Positions 24,633 to 33,012 of a stretch of 58,865 nucleotides of DNA are shown here, one piece after another. How positions within the stretch are numbered: the stretch's first letter is position 1; every line of letters begins with the position of its first letter. Where the stretch lies: NCBI GenBank assembly GCA_937907025.1, contig CALESJ010000030.1, positions 1-58,865 on the forward strand, given 5' to 3'. The position numbers and the translations under genes were made by a program. Origin of the DNA: an uncultured Faecalibacterium sp. (lineage in GTDB: Bacteria; Bacillota; Clostridia; Oscillospirales; Ruminococcaceae). Under the pieces are notes generated by a model. It searched no databases. It worked only from the letters and a program-made list of their open reading frames with translations, and had not been told where the DNA came from.

Positions 24633-27010
24633 ACCTGCTGTTTGCCGAACTGCGCAAGGTCTGGGGCAACCGGGTCTTCCCGCTTTTGCTGGCGATCCTG
24701 GCTGCGGCCAATCTGCTGCTGCTCTGGATGGGCACCCGCCCCACCGCCAACCAACCGCCCGCCGCAACGTACAAGGCCGTGGGGGCGGAAATGAGCGGCA
24801 TGACCATGGAAGAAAAGGACGCGTTTCTCCACGGCAAGCTGACCGAATACGAAAGCATTCTGCGAATCTCCAATTATTACCGGGAGCTGGCCTACGGCAA
24901 CAATGCCTACCTGCAAAGCTACCGGGAGGAAAACGCCGCCCTGTTTGACGAATACGAGCAGGAATATCAAAGTAAAAGTTACGTTTTGTATACAGACAGT
25001 CCCACGCTCGAATACCAGCTGTTCAACCAGCTGTGCAGCGAATACGATACCGTGGCGGGGTATGGGGATTTTCTGGATAGTGTGCAGACCAAGGCCATGC
25101 AGCTGGCGGGTATTTCCATCTTTCAGCAGGATTCCACCGGCTATGACCTGAAAAACATTGAAGTCACGGCCGAAGTCTATGCAGGCCTGAGCGACACTGT
25201 CATTGACTACTACCCGCAGAAAGGGCTGTACACCGCCCTCTCCTATGCTTTCACCGACCTGATCCTGCTGGCCGCCATGCTGTTGCTGGCGCTGTTGCTG
25301 GTGCGGCAGGAGCGGGACAGCGGACTGCTGACCCTGGTGCGCAGCCTGCCGGGCGGACGGCTGCAGACCGCTCTGGCCAAGCTGGGAGCCTTTGCTCTCT
25401 CCTTGCTGGCGGCGCTGATGCTGCTGTACGGGGTAAATCTGGCTTACTGCGGGGCTGCCTTTGGGCTGGGGCCCCTGACCCGCACCATCCAGAGCGTACC
25501 TGCCCTCATGCGCTGCACCATGCAGATCTCGGTGGGGCGGTATCTGTTCCGGTTTATGCTGGCCAAGTGGGCCGGTGCCTTTGTGATGGGTCTGTGGGTC
25601 ATGCTGGCAGCACTGCTGGCCCGCCGGGCTGCCGCTGGCTGGGTGGGGGCCCTGGCTCTGCCCCTGGCCATGTACGGCATCCGGGCGGTCATTCCGGCTA
25701 CCAGCCGATTGAACGTGGTGAAATACGCCAATCTGGCCAGTCTGCTTCAGACCAACGAGCTGTTGGGCAACTACCGCAACCTGTACTGGTTCGGCTCCCC
25801 CATCGGGCTGCCGGTAGTGGAATGGATTTCCGCCGTGGTGTTTGGGGTCGGGTTTGCGGCCGCCTTTTGCACCGTGTTCGCCCGTGCCCAGCTTCTGCCC
25901 GCCCCCAGCCAGAGATTTGCGCTGGGGCGGCGGCACAAAACCCGGGCCACCTCCGTTTTCCGGGAAGGAAGCCGAAAGCTGCTGGTTCTGAACGGCGCAG
26001 CGGTATTTCTGGCCGCCTTTATCGGGTTCGGCATCTGGCAGGGTGTCACTGCCGAGAGTTACATCAGTGCCGACGAGATCTATTATGCGTACTACATGAA
26101 GGCCATTTCCGGTCCCTACACCTGGCAGACCAAAGACTGGCTGGAACAGCAGGGAGAAGAATTTGCCCCCATGCTGGAAGTACAGAAAAAGGTAGCGGCC
26201 GGAGAGTTGACCGCCGACGCTCTGTTACCCTATTCGGCGTTGCAGCAGAAGTACAGCGCGTATCAGAAAATCGTCACCCAGAACATCAATTCCTATCTGG
26301 GCGGCCATCCCAGGGCCTGGCTGGTGTACGAGAGCGGCTACCGGACGTTGTTCGGCTTCAGCGGCACGGCGGATGTGCAGGATACCCTGTACGCCGGGCT
26401 GCTGTGCGCCCTGTGTTTTTCAGGGCTGTTCGCCATGGAGCGCAAAGGCGGGATGGAAGAAATCCTGTGCACCACCCCCTTGGGCCGCAAGCGTACGGTG
26501 CGTGCCAAGCTGGGGGTCAGTGCCGGGGCGGCACTGCTGATTGCCGGTGCCGTCTGCCTGCCCCACATCATCCAGGTGCTGCGGGACTACGGTCTTCCGG
26601 CGCTGTTTGCCCCGGCCATGAGCCTGCCGGAATTCGAGCATGTCCCTGCCGTGTTTACCCTTTCGGATATACTGCTGTTCTGGTTTCTGTGCCGGGCGTC
26701 AGCCTGCCTGTGCATGGGCTGCCTGACCCTGTGGCTGGGGCAGCGGTTCGGCAGCCTTCTCCCTGCCCTGTTCGTGAGTGCGGTGGGGTATTGCCTGCCG
26801 GCGCTGCTGTGCCTTTCCGGCATGGAAGGCGGCATCGAATGGCTTGGGTTCTGGCCGCTGTTCCATGCAGCCGCCCTGCTGACCGGTTGGAACGGCATCG
26901 CCTGCGGCTGGCTCGTCTTTTTGCTGTTGGCGGCCGTCCTGGGGGTCTGTTGTGGCCTGATGCTGGACCTGTGTGGCCGCTATGAATGGAAAGGCCTGCC
27001 CACAGATTGA
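24629..27010 (+). CDS. Large fused ABC-2 type permease
   Basis: A 793-residue membrane protein. The N-half has one helix near residues 15-35, a long extracytoplasmic loop (to about 200) and a cluster of five to six helices (~205-440). The C-half repeats this plan: a helix near 450-470, an external loop to about 590, then six helices to the end. It therefore looks like two ABC-2 permease units joined in one polypeptide, giving a full channel with the ATPase encoded just upstream. Substrate unknown; the adjacent tandem lipoproteins are possible partners. Ordinary ABC-2 permeases are 250-400 residues. Confidence 0.8.
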   Translation: MNLLFAELRKVWGNRVFPLLLAILAAANLLLLWMGTRPTANQPPAATYKAVGAEMSGMTMEEKDAFLHGKLTEYESILRISNYYRELAYGNNAYLQSYREENAALFDEYEQEYQSKSYVLYTDSPTLEYQLFNQLCSEYDTVAGYGDFLDSVQTKAMQLAGISIFQQDSTGYDLKNIEVTAEVYAGLSDTVIDYYPQKGLYTALSYAFTDLILLAAMLLLALLLVRQERDSGLLTLVRSLPGGRLQTALAKLGAFALSLLAALMLLYGVNLAYCGAAFGLGPLTRTIQSVPALMRCTMQISVGRYLFRFMLAKWAGAFVMGLWVMLAALLARRAAAGWVGALALPLAMYGIRAVIPATSRLNVVKYANLASLLQTNELLGNYRNLYWFGSPIGLPVVEWISAVVFGVGFAAAFCTVFARAQLLPAPSQRFALGRRHKTRATSVFREGSRKLLVLNGAAVFLAAFIGFGIWQGVTAESYISADEIYYAYYMKAISGPYTWQTKDWLEQQGEEFAPMLEVQKKVAAGELTADALLPYSALQQKYSAYQKIVTQNINSYLGGHPRAWLVYESGYRTLFGFSGTADVQDTLYAGLLCALCFSGLFAMERKGGMEEILCTTPLGRKRTVRAKLGVSAGAALLIAGAVCLPHIIQVLRDYGLPALFAPAMSLPEFEHVPAVFTLSDILLFWFLCRASACLCMGCLTLWLGQRFGSLLPALFVSAVGYCLPALLCLSGMEGGIEWLGFWPLFHAAALLTGWNGIACGWLVFLLLAAVLGVCCGLMLDLCGRYEWKGLPTD

Positions 27011-27034
27011 AACCGCCTGCCTGCCGGATATAAA

Positions 27035-27072
27035 AACCGCCCGCCGGAGAACGTCACCGGCGGGCGGTTTTG
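27035..27072. terminator. Bidirectional terminator
   Basis: AACCGCCCGCCGG and CCGGCGGGCGGTT arms with A and T runs on either side, between the convergent permease and EFR1 genes. Confidence 0.9.
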
Positions 27073-27078
27073 TTGCTT

Positions 27079-27834
27079 TTACAGGAAGAGTTCGTTTTCT
27101 TTGCGGCCGGAACAGGGCTTCTTCAGCACCGCTCCCACCAGGGCCAGCATCAGCCCGTTGAGCTTGCGGGCTTTCTGCGGGCAGACCTGCACGCAGCGCA
27201 TGCAGGAGATACAGGCATCTTTATCGGTCTTTTTGGGGTTCTGCAGGTCAATGGCATGTGCGGGGCATTCCCGGGCGCACAGGCCACAGCCCACGCAGGC
27301 GGAAGACGCCCTGGGCACCATGCCCACGCTGCCGGCCTTTTTGTACGGGCGATGGCCGGGCAGGGCCGGTATTGTTTCGGAACCGTCCGCCAGCTTTTGC
27401 GCAATACGACGGCCGAATTCCGCCAACTGCTGCCGGTCGGCGGCGTCCGGGCGGCCAGCCCCATATTGCCGGGCGATGGAGTGCTGTGCCACCGCAGCGA
27501 TTCCCGCCACTACCCGGAATCCAGCCTTTTCCGCCAGGTCCTGCATCTCCACCAGGGTATCCTCATAGGCACGGTTTCCATACACGCAGACCAGGACGGC
27601 CCGGGCACCGCCGCCCTGCACAGCCGCCAGGCGTTGAGCCGCCAGCGCCGGGACCCGGCCGCCGTAGGAAGGCATGGCGATGACAGCCGTGTCGGACTCT
27701 GTCAGGGCCAGGGGTTCGGGAACCGGCACCGTCAGGTCCGCCGGTACCGGTGTTTCGGCCAGTGCTCCGGCAACCGCATCTGCCACCGCCCTGGTACCGC
27801 CGGTAGGACTGAAAAAAATCTCGTACATACGCAT
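27079..27834 (-). CDS. EFR1-type flavodoxin-ferredoxin protein
   Basis: A 251-residue redox protein. A flavodoxin-like N-terminus with the FMN-phosphate loop FSPTGGTRAV (~residues 7-16) is followed, after about residue 180, by two 4Fe-4S clusters: CVGCGLCARECP and CISCMRCVQVCP. Such EFR1 proteins are thought to pass electrons in anaerobes; the partner is unknown. GGAGGG precedes the chosen ATG (27834). It is divergent from an Rrf2 regulator and its -35 box is inside one of two matching palindromes, which suggests redox-responsive repression. Confidence 0.88.
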   Translation of the reverse strand: MRMYEIFFSPTGGTRAVADAVAGALAETPVPADLTVPVPEPLALTESDTAVIAMPSYGGRVPALAAQRLAAVQGGGARAVLVCVYGNRAYEDTLVEMQDLAEKAGFRVVAGIAAVAQHSIARQYGAGRPDAADRQQLAEFGRRIAQKLADGSETIPALPGHRPYKKAGSVGMVPRASSACVGCGLCARECPAHAIDLQNPKKTDKDACISCMRCVQVCPQKARKLNGLMLALVGAVLKKPCSGRKENELFL

Positions 27835-27917
27835 CTGTGACCCTCCGATTGTCTGAATTCCCCATGAATACCGGCACCGCAGGACTTGCCTTTCGGCCGC
27901 CCAACCGGTACAATAGG

Positions 27918-27936
27918 TGTAACCTGTTGCATTACA
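27918..27936. repeat. Rrf2 operator candidate 1
   Basis: TGTAA-N9-TTACA inverted repeat. It lies downstream of the EFR1 -10 box (minus strand), so it could block initiation. It has the same half-sites and spacing as the repeat at 27963-27983. Confidence 0.6.
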
Positions 27937-27945
27937 TCTGCTGCC

Positions 27946-27974
27946 ACTGTACCACAGGCGGCATGTAATGTCAA
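27946..27974 (-). promoter_or_regulatory. EFR1 gene promoter
   Basis: Minus strand: -35 TTGACA (27974-27969), 17-base spacer, -10 TACAGT (27951-27946). The -35 lies inside operator candidate 2. Confidence 0.7.
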
Positions 27975-27983
27975 GAATTACAT
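27963..27983. repeat. Rrf2 operator candidate 2
   Basis: ATGTAAT-N7-ATTACAT, perfect 7-base arms. It covers the EFR1 -35 and lies about 30 bases before the Rrf2 start, so one site could control both genes. Confidence 0.7.
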
Positions 27984-28012
27984 CACTGTTTTTGCAAGGG
28001 AAGGGAGCCACC

Positions 28013-28468
28013 ATGCAGCTCAGCATGAAATGTTCGGTCGCGGTCCATTGTCTTCTCTTTATCTGGGAGGCCCGCGGCAAGACCCGGGTCACCAGCACCC
28101 TGCTGGCCCAGAGCACCGGGTGCAATCCGGTCATCATCCGCAATCTGCTCAGTGCCCTGAAAAAAGCCGGGCTCATTACAGTGGAGCGCGGGCAGGGCGG
28201 AGCCGAGCTCTGCAAAAAGCCGGAGGAGATCACCCTGTATCAGATTTATACCGCCCTGGAACCCCGGGGGCTTACCTCCATCATCGGCATCCACCCCTGC
28301 CAGGGGCGCAGCTGTCCCGTGGCCAAAAACATCCGCCAGGTCCTGTGCGGGCCGTACCATCAGATCGAGGATTCCATCGCCCGCACCATGCAGAGCATCA
28401 CCCTGGCCTCCATGATCGACGACCTGGAACGCCTGACTGCCGAAGACGACGGCACACCCCGTTCCTGA
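28013..28468 (+). CDS. Rrf2-family transcriptional regulator
   Basis: A 151-residue winged-helix regulator starting at the MQLSMKCSVAVHCL segment typical of the family. The HTH is near residues 30-65 (TSTLLAQSTGCNPVIIRNLLSALKKAG) and the wing is VERGQGGAEL. A cysteine set, C-x4-C-x10-C (HPCQGRSCPVAKNIRQVLC), lies where IscR/NsrR carry their cluster ligands, though with different spacing. It could hold an Fe-S cluster or sense thiol state. Divergent orientation and paired palindromes make the EFR1 gene and itself the likely targets. A GGGAG precedes the ATG. Confidence 0.88.
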   Translation: MQLSMKCSVAVHCLLFIWEARGKTRVTSTLLAQSTGCNPVIIRNLLSALKKAGLITVERGQGGAELCKKPEEITLYQIYTALEPRGLTSIIGIHPCQGRSCPVAKNIRQVLCGPYHQIEDSIARTMQSITLASMIDDLERLTAEDDGTPRS

Positions 28469-28503
28469 TGCCCTCCCCTATCCGTACAGAAAGGATGAAT
28501 CCC

Positions 28504-30756
28504 ATGGCTGAAAAAGCTTCCCGCCGCTTTCGCCGCGTATGCAACCCGGACGGTACCGCTGTCAGCACTGTGAGCCGCGCCTTGCTGCAGCAGGACGGAC
28601 TGACGTTCAAGGACATTGACGGCAGCGGCACCGTCAGCATTGTCAACGACTGGCGCCGCCCCGCTGCCGAGCGTGCCGCCGCCTATGTCAGGCAGCTTTC
28701 TGTCCATGAAAAGCTGGCCCAGCTGTTCGTGGCAGACTGGCGTATGGCCAAGTATCCGGTAGCCGGACCTTCGGCGGCCAGAATCGAAAATCCGGTCCAC
28801 GATGAAACCGGGATTCTGGACGAAACCGAATGCGATACTGAAACCATCTTCGGCAGGCAGCACATCATCGGCACCACCCGCATGCTGAAAGAAGCCTTTT
28901 ACCGCCATGTGATCCTGCGGGCCAACGTCACCCCCGCCGATCTGGCCGACTGGATCAACCAGGTCAATGCGGTCTGTGAGGAATGTGCGCATTTTCTGCC
29001 CCTGTCGGCCACCTCCAACTCCCGCAATGAAAACGGCGAGGTAGTTTTCGGCATGAACGATGCCTTCGGTGTGCTGGCCACCTGGCCCGGCACGCTGGGC
29101 ATTGCGGCGGCTGTCAAGGGCACCGGTCGCATTGATATCATTGATCAATTTGCCGCTACCGTCCGCCGGGAATGGAACGCCTGCGGCATGCGCAAAGGCT
29201 ACATGTACATGGCCGACACCGTCACCGACCCGCGCTGGCAGCGCACCTACGGCACGTTCGGGGAGGACCCGGCCCTCATCAGCGAGATCATGCGGCACCT
29301 GGTGCCCGGCATCCAGGGCAAGCCCCACGGGGTGGCCAAAGACGGCGTGGCCGTGACCACCAAGCACTTTCCCGGCGGCGGTGCCCGGGAAAACGGCTTT
29401 GACCCCCACTATGCCGCCGGGCAGTGGAACGTCTACGCCACCGAGGGCAGTCTGGAGGCCTATCACCTGCCCCCGTTCCAGGCAGCGGTGGACTGCGGAA
29501 CATCCTCCATCATGCCCTATTACTCCAAACCGGCCGCGGCCAAGAGCGCTCCGCAGAAAGACCCCGCGGGCAATGTCATGAAGATGGAGCCCTACGGCTT
29601 TGCCTACAACAAGTATTTTATCGATACCATCCTGCGCAAACAGATGGGCTTTACCGGCTACATCAACTCGGATTCCGGCATTACCCGGAACATGGCCTGG
29701 GGTGTAGAGATGCTGGACATCGCCGAGCGGGTGGGCTTTGCGTTCAACCATGCCGGGGTGGACATCATCAGCGGCATCTTTGATACAGAGGCTGCCCGGG
29801 AAGCCTACGACCGTGCCCACAACGGGTATTATGAAACCCATCCGGTGCCGGAAGGCTTCACCGCCGACCAGCTGGTACTGACCGACGAAGCCCTGGACCG
29901 GGCCGTGACCCGTACCCTGACTGAAATGTTTGAGCTGGGGATGGTGGACGACCCCTACCGGGACCCGGAGGAAGCCGAGGCCGTGGTGGCCCGCAAAGCC
30001 GACTGGGAGGAGGCCGCCCGGGTCCACCGGGAGAGCGTGGTGCTGCTGAAAAATGACGGTACCCTGCCCCTGACGGACAAAAAGCTGGCCGGGAAGACGG
30101 TGTATGCCGAAGCCTTCCACAAGGACTCACGGCTTTCGGCCCAGTCCACGGCCAGACTGCGGGAACTGCTGAAAGACCTGCCGCAGACCGATGACCCGGC
30201 CGAAGCCGACTTTGCCCTGCTCTTTGTGACGCCCCAGTCCGGCGCCTACTTCAGCGCCACACCGGGGTATCTGGAGCTGGACCTGTGTGAAGGCAAAATC
30301 GTACACAACGTGGATGAACAGGGCCGCCCCACCGCCGAAACCCACGAGGAAACCACCGTCACCGGCATGGCCCGCCTGGAACAGATTGCCCGTACGGTGC
30401 ATGCCCGCGGCGGCAAGATCATCGGTAACCTGAACATCACCCTGGCCTGGGAGCCCGGGCACCTGGAGCCGCTGTGCGACGCCCTGACTGCCGGGTTCGA
30501 TACTTACCCCGACGCCACCCTGGATGTTATGCGGGGACGGTTTGCGCCGGTAGGCAAACTGCCCCTGACCCTGCCCCGGAACGATGCCGTGCTGGCCGTG
30601 AACGCCGACGGTGTGTGCATCAGCCCCAACGATGTGCCCGGGTACGCCAAGGATCTGTATATGCCCGATTCCCTGAAAGACGAGAATGGCAAGGCCTACG
30701 CCTACCGCGACACTGCCGGGAATTACTACGCGTACGGGTTCGGGCTGGGGTACTGA
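28504..30756 (+). CDS. Glycoside hydrolase family 3 (beta-glucosidase-like)
   Basis: A 750-residue enzyme; the ATG at 28504 follows AAAGGA at ~10 bases. The N-terminal GH3 barrel shows TYGTFGEDPALI, the KHFPGGG motif and the nucleophile context GYINSDSGI (Asp ~390). The C-terminal alpha/beta-sandwich domain starts near residue 510 (RESVVLLKNDGTLPL). It would hydrolyse beta-linked gluco- or xylo-oligosaccharides. There is no signal peptide, so it acts inside the cell. It follows the Rrf2 gene by 35 bases on the same strand and is not obviously related to it. It is an independent catabolic gene closed by a strong terminator. Confidence 0.88.
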   Translation: MAEKASRRFRRVCNPDGTAVSTVSRALLQQDGLTFKDIDGSGTVSIVNDWRRPAAERAAAYVRQLSVHEKLAQLFVADWRMAKYPVAGPSAARIENPVHDETGILDETECDTETIFGRQHIIGTTRMLKEAFYRHVILRANVTPADLADWINQVNAVCEECAHFLPLSATSNSRNENGEVVFGMNDAFGVLATWPGTLGIAAAVKGTGRIDIIDQFAATVRREWNACGMRKGYMYMADTVTDPRWQRTYGTFGEDPALISEIMRHLVPGIQGKPHGVAKDGVAVTTKHFPGGGARENGFDPHYAAGQWNVYATEGSLEAYHLPPFQAAVDCGTSSIMPYYSKPAAAKSAPQKDPAGNVMKMEPYGFAYNKYFIDTILRKQMGFTGYINSDSGITRNMAWGVEMLDIAERVGFAFNHAGVDIISGIFDTEAAREAYDRAHNGYYETHPVPEGFTADQLVLTDEALDRAVTRTLTEMFELGMVDDPYRDPEEAEAVVARKADWEEAARVHRESVVLLKNDGTLPLTDKKLAGKTVYAEAFHKDSRLSAQSTARLRELLKDLPQTDDPAEADFALLFVTPQSGAYFSATPGYLELDLCEGKIVHNVDEQGRPTAETHEETTVTGMARLEQIARTVHARGGKIIGNLNITLAWEPGHLEPLCDALTAGFDTYPDATLDVMRGRFAPVGKLPLTLPRNDAVLAVNADGVCISPNDVPGYAKDLYMPDSLKDENGKAYAYRDTAGNYYAYGFGLGY

Positions 30757-30787
30757 CAGCCGGCCCAGCCAAAAATAAAATAACCGG

Positions 30788-30832
30788 AGCCGTGCCCGGC
30801 AGACCGAAAAGTTCTGCCGGGCACGGCTTTTC
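30788..30832 (+). terminator. Terminator of the GH3 gene
   Basis: A 16-base perfect stem (AGCCGTGCCCGGCAGA, 30788-30803, with its complement 30813-30828), then TT-rich sequence. Confidence 0.9.
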
Positions 30833-30852
30833 CAATTACTGTTTGCCCACAA

Positions 30853-30900
30853 GAAAGCCCGCCCCCGCTCCGGCGGTTCCGGAAGCAGGGGCGGGCTTTC
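30853..30900 (-). terminator. Terminator of the acid-sugar operon
   Basis: GAAAGCCCGCCCC (30853-30865) pairs with GGGGCGGGCTTTC (30888-30900). It lies just past the stop of the last minus-strand gene. Confidence 0.85.
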
Positions 30901-30912
30901 CCACGGGTTTTT

Positions 30913-32082
30913 TCAGCGTTCGCAAGGCATGGAGGGGTCATCCTCCGCACCGCGGCAGGTCTTGGGGCCGCGGACCCAGGCTTCGGTCACGCACAGGTAC
31001 TTGATACGTTTGCGGCCACCCCAGGCGTAAGCCACATGAATGGTGCCGTCACGGCTCTGCATCACCACCGGATATTCGTAGCGGCGGTTGTTGATGTCAT
31101 TCCAGGGGCCGGTGAAGCCCTCGCCCTGTTCCACCACACGGCGCCAGGGCCAGGTCACACCGCCATCCTCGGAAATAGCCAGGGTGACCGGGCATCTCTG
31201 GTCAGGCCAGACAGTGCGGCCTTTTTCATGGTTGAAGGCCACATCGTTGTACACCACACAGATAGCACCGCTCTGGAGCACAACGGCCGAAATGCTGGCG
31301 TTATTGTTACGCAGCGGGGTTTCCTCCGGCACGCTCCAGGACTCGCCGTTATCCTCGGACACAGAACGGTAGATACGGTCCGCAAAGCGGCTGCGCAGCA
31401 GGCAAACCAGCTTACCGGGCGCCACTTCCAGCACATTGCCGTGGACACGGCCCCGGCTTTCGGGCATTTCCACCGAACGCCAGGTCTTACCTTCATCATC
31501 CGAAATCTGCAGTACGGTGATGTCGCTGCCGTGGCGGGTTTCATCCATGGAACAGATAAAGTTACTGAAGATCCAGCGGCCGTTGGAAAGGACCTGAATC
31601 TTCTGGCGGCAGAAAGAACCCTCGCGGGTGAACAATGCCTCGGTGGGGCCCCAGGTGTAGCCGCCGTCGCGGGAGATCTTGCGGCGGATTTCTGCCGTGC
31701 CCTGCAGGCTCAGATCTTCCGGCATATCGGCCGTATGGGCCAACTGCGCCGTGTACATGAGCCAGATTTCCCCGTTAGGGGCCAGGAACAAGGACGGATT
31801 CTGTTCGCTGCGGGTCGGGTCATCCGACACAATGACCGGCGTGTCCCAGGTGGAAGCGCCCGCTTTCAGTCGGGCCACCGCAATGCTCACATCGGCATTG
31901 CCTTCCCAGGAGCCGGCGAACCAGCAGCAGAGCAGGTCACCATTTTCCAGTTCCAGAAGATCGGGTGCATGGCAGCTCTGCCACGGGTTGGGGACCAGGG
32001 ATTCCACCATATCCAGGGCGACATCACGGTACAGCCGTCCGTCATCCCCCAGGGTGGGCAGATCAATAATAGTACGATTCAT
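30913..32082 (-). CDS. Sialidase-like BNR-repeat protein, probably intracellular hydrolase
   Basis: A 389-residue beta-propeller of the BNR_2/sialidase superfamily. Four Asp-box repeats are readable: SRDGGYTW, SDDEGKTW, SEDNGESW and SEDGGVTW. A conserved early block reads FAGSWEGNADVSIAVARL..RSEQNPSLF. The arginine-bearing FRIP/RIP motif of true exo-sialidases is not seen near the N-terminus. There is no signal peptide, so the substrate must enter the cell first. It is the last gene of the acid-sugar operon, 14 bases after a permease gene. It probably cleaves an imported acidic glycoside; sialic acid itself is not supported. No strong Shine-Dalgarno. Confidence 0.75.
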   Translation of the reverse strand: MNRTIIDLPTLGDDGRLYRDVALDMVESLVPNPWQSCHAPDLLELENGDLLCCWFAGSWEGNADVSIAVARLKAGASTWDTPVIVSDDPTRSEQNPSLFLAPNGEIWLMYTAQLAHTADMPEDLSLQGTAEIRRKISRDGGYTWGPTEALFTREGSFCRQKIQVLSNGRWIFSNFICSMDETRHGSDITVLQISDDEGKTWRSVEMPESRGRVHGNVLEVAPGKLVCLLRSRFADRIYRSVSEDNGESWSVPEETPLRNNNASISAVVLQSGAICVVYNDVAFNHEKGRTVWPDQRCPVTLAISEDGGVTWPWRRVVEQGEGFTGPWNDINNRRYEYPVVMQSRDGTIHVAYAWGGRKRIKYLCVTEAWVRGPKTCRGAEDDPSMPCER

Positions 32083-32096
32083 AAGCCGTTGTTTTA

Positions 32097-32993
32097 TCAG
32101 CCCTTGACAGAACCGATAAGAACCCCTTTCTTGAAGTATTTCTGCACAAACGGATACACACATACGATGGGCAGCATGGCAATAAAGATTGCCGCTGCTT
32201 TCAGGTTTTGCTGGTTCAGGGTGATCCCGTCAATGACCACGTTCTTAAAGGTGGTACCGGAGGCGCCGTCGGTGATGACAACCCGCTGCAGCACCTGCTG
32301 GATCGTCTTGAGGTTATCGCTCTTCAAATAGATCTGGGGCAGCATGTACTGGTTCCAGATGGACACCGCGTAGAAAGTGGAGATGGTGGCAATGATGGTG
32401 GAGGACAAGGGCAGGTACACACGGGAGAGAATCTGCAGGTCATTGGCTCCGTCCACCACAGCCGCTTCTTCCAGTTCTTTGGGGATGCCATCCAGGAAGG
32501 TCTTGGTGATGATCAGAAACTGCGTGTTGATGGCACCGGGAACGATCATAACCCAGGGGTTATCCACAAAATTGAACTGGTTGTAGATGATGTACTGGGG
32601 AATGATGCCGGCATCGAAAACCCAGGTGATAATGAAGATCTTCATCAACCAGTAGCGATGCTTGAACCGGGGCCGGCTGAGTACATAAGCCGAAATGTAG
32701 GTGCAGAGCAAGGCCACCAAGGTTCCCAGAATCGTGTAAAAGAAGGAATTGCGCATGCCGGTGAAGACATTGAAGCGCGGAGTGGACAGGATGTAGGAGA
32801 ACGCTTTCAGGTTGAACCCCATGGGCAGGAAAGTCATTTCGCCCCGGGCCAGGTAGGTACCGTTTGTGGTGGCCACAAAGAACACATACAAAAACGGATA
32901 CACACAGGCCAGCGCCACCAGAAGAAGGATCGTGCTGTTGATCACATTGAACGGGCCGACTTGTTTGAGCCCACTGTGATGCTTTATGCTCAT
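32097..32993 (-). CDS. Carbohydrate ABC transporter permease (CUT1, LplC/MalG-like)
   Basis: A 298-residue protein with six hydrophobic helices. The EAA-type ATPase-docking loop ELEEAAVVDGANDLQILSRVYLPLS lies near residues 180-205. It follows the other permease gene by 19 bases, and GGAGGG precedes the ATG at 32993. Together with the partner permease and the lipoprotein it forms a sugar importer of the LplABC/YtcP type. No ATPase gene is present in the operon, so it likely borrows a shared MsmX-type ATPase. The substrate is suggested only by the catabolic genes in the same operon. Confidence 0.9.
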   Translation of the reverse strand: MSIKHHSGLKQVGPFNVINSTILLLVALACVYPFLYVFFVATTNGTYLARGEMTFLPMGFNLKAFSYILSTPRFNVFTGMRNSFFYTILGTLVALLCTYISAYVLSRPRFKHRYWLMKIFIITWVFDAGIIPQYIIYNQFNFVDNPWVMIVPGAINTQFLIITKTFLDGIPKELEEAAVVDGANDLQILSRVYLPLSSTIIATISTFYAVSIWNQYMLPQIYLKSDNLKTIQQVLQRVVITDGASGTTFKNVVIDGITLNQQNLKAAAIFIAMLPIVCVYPFVQKYFKKGVLIGSVKG

Positions 32994-33012
32994 GGTTGCA
33001 GACCCTCCTTTC

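Noticed and set aside
30913..32082. True sialidase with a sialic acid pathway
   Set aside because: No nanE, nanK or nagA/nagB genes are nearby, the protein has no export signal and the RIP arginine motif is missing.
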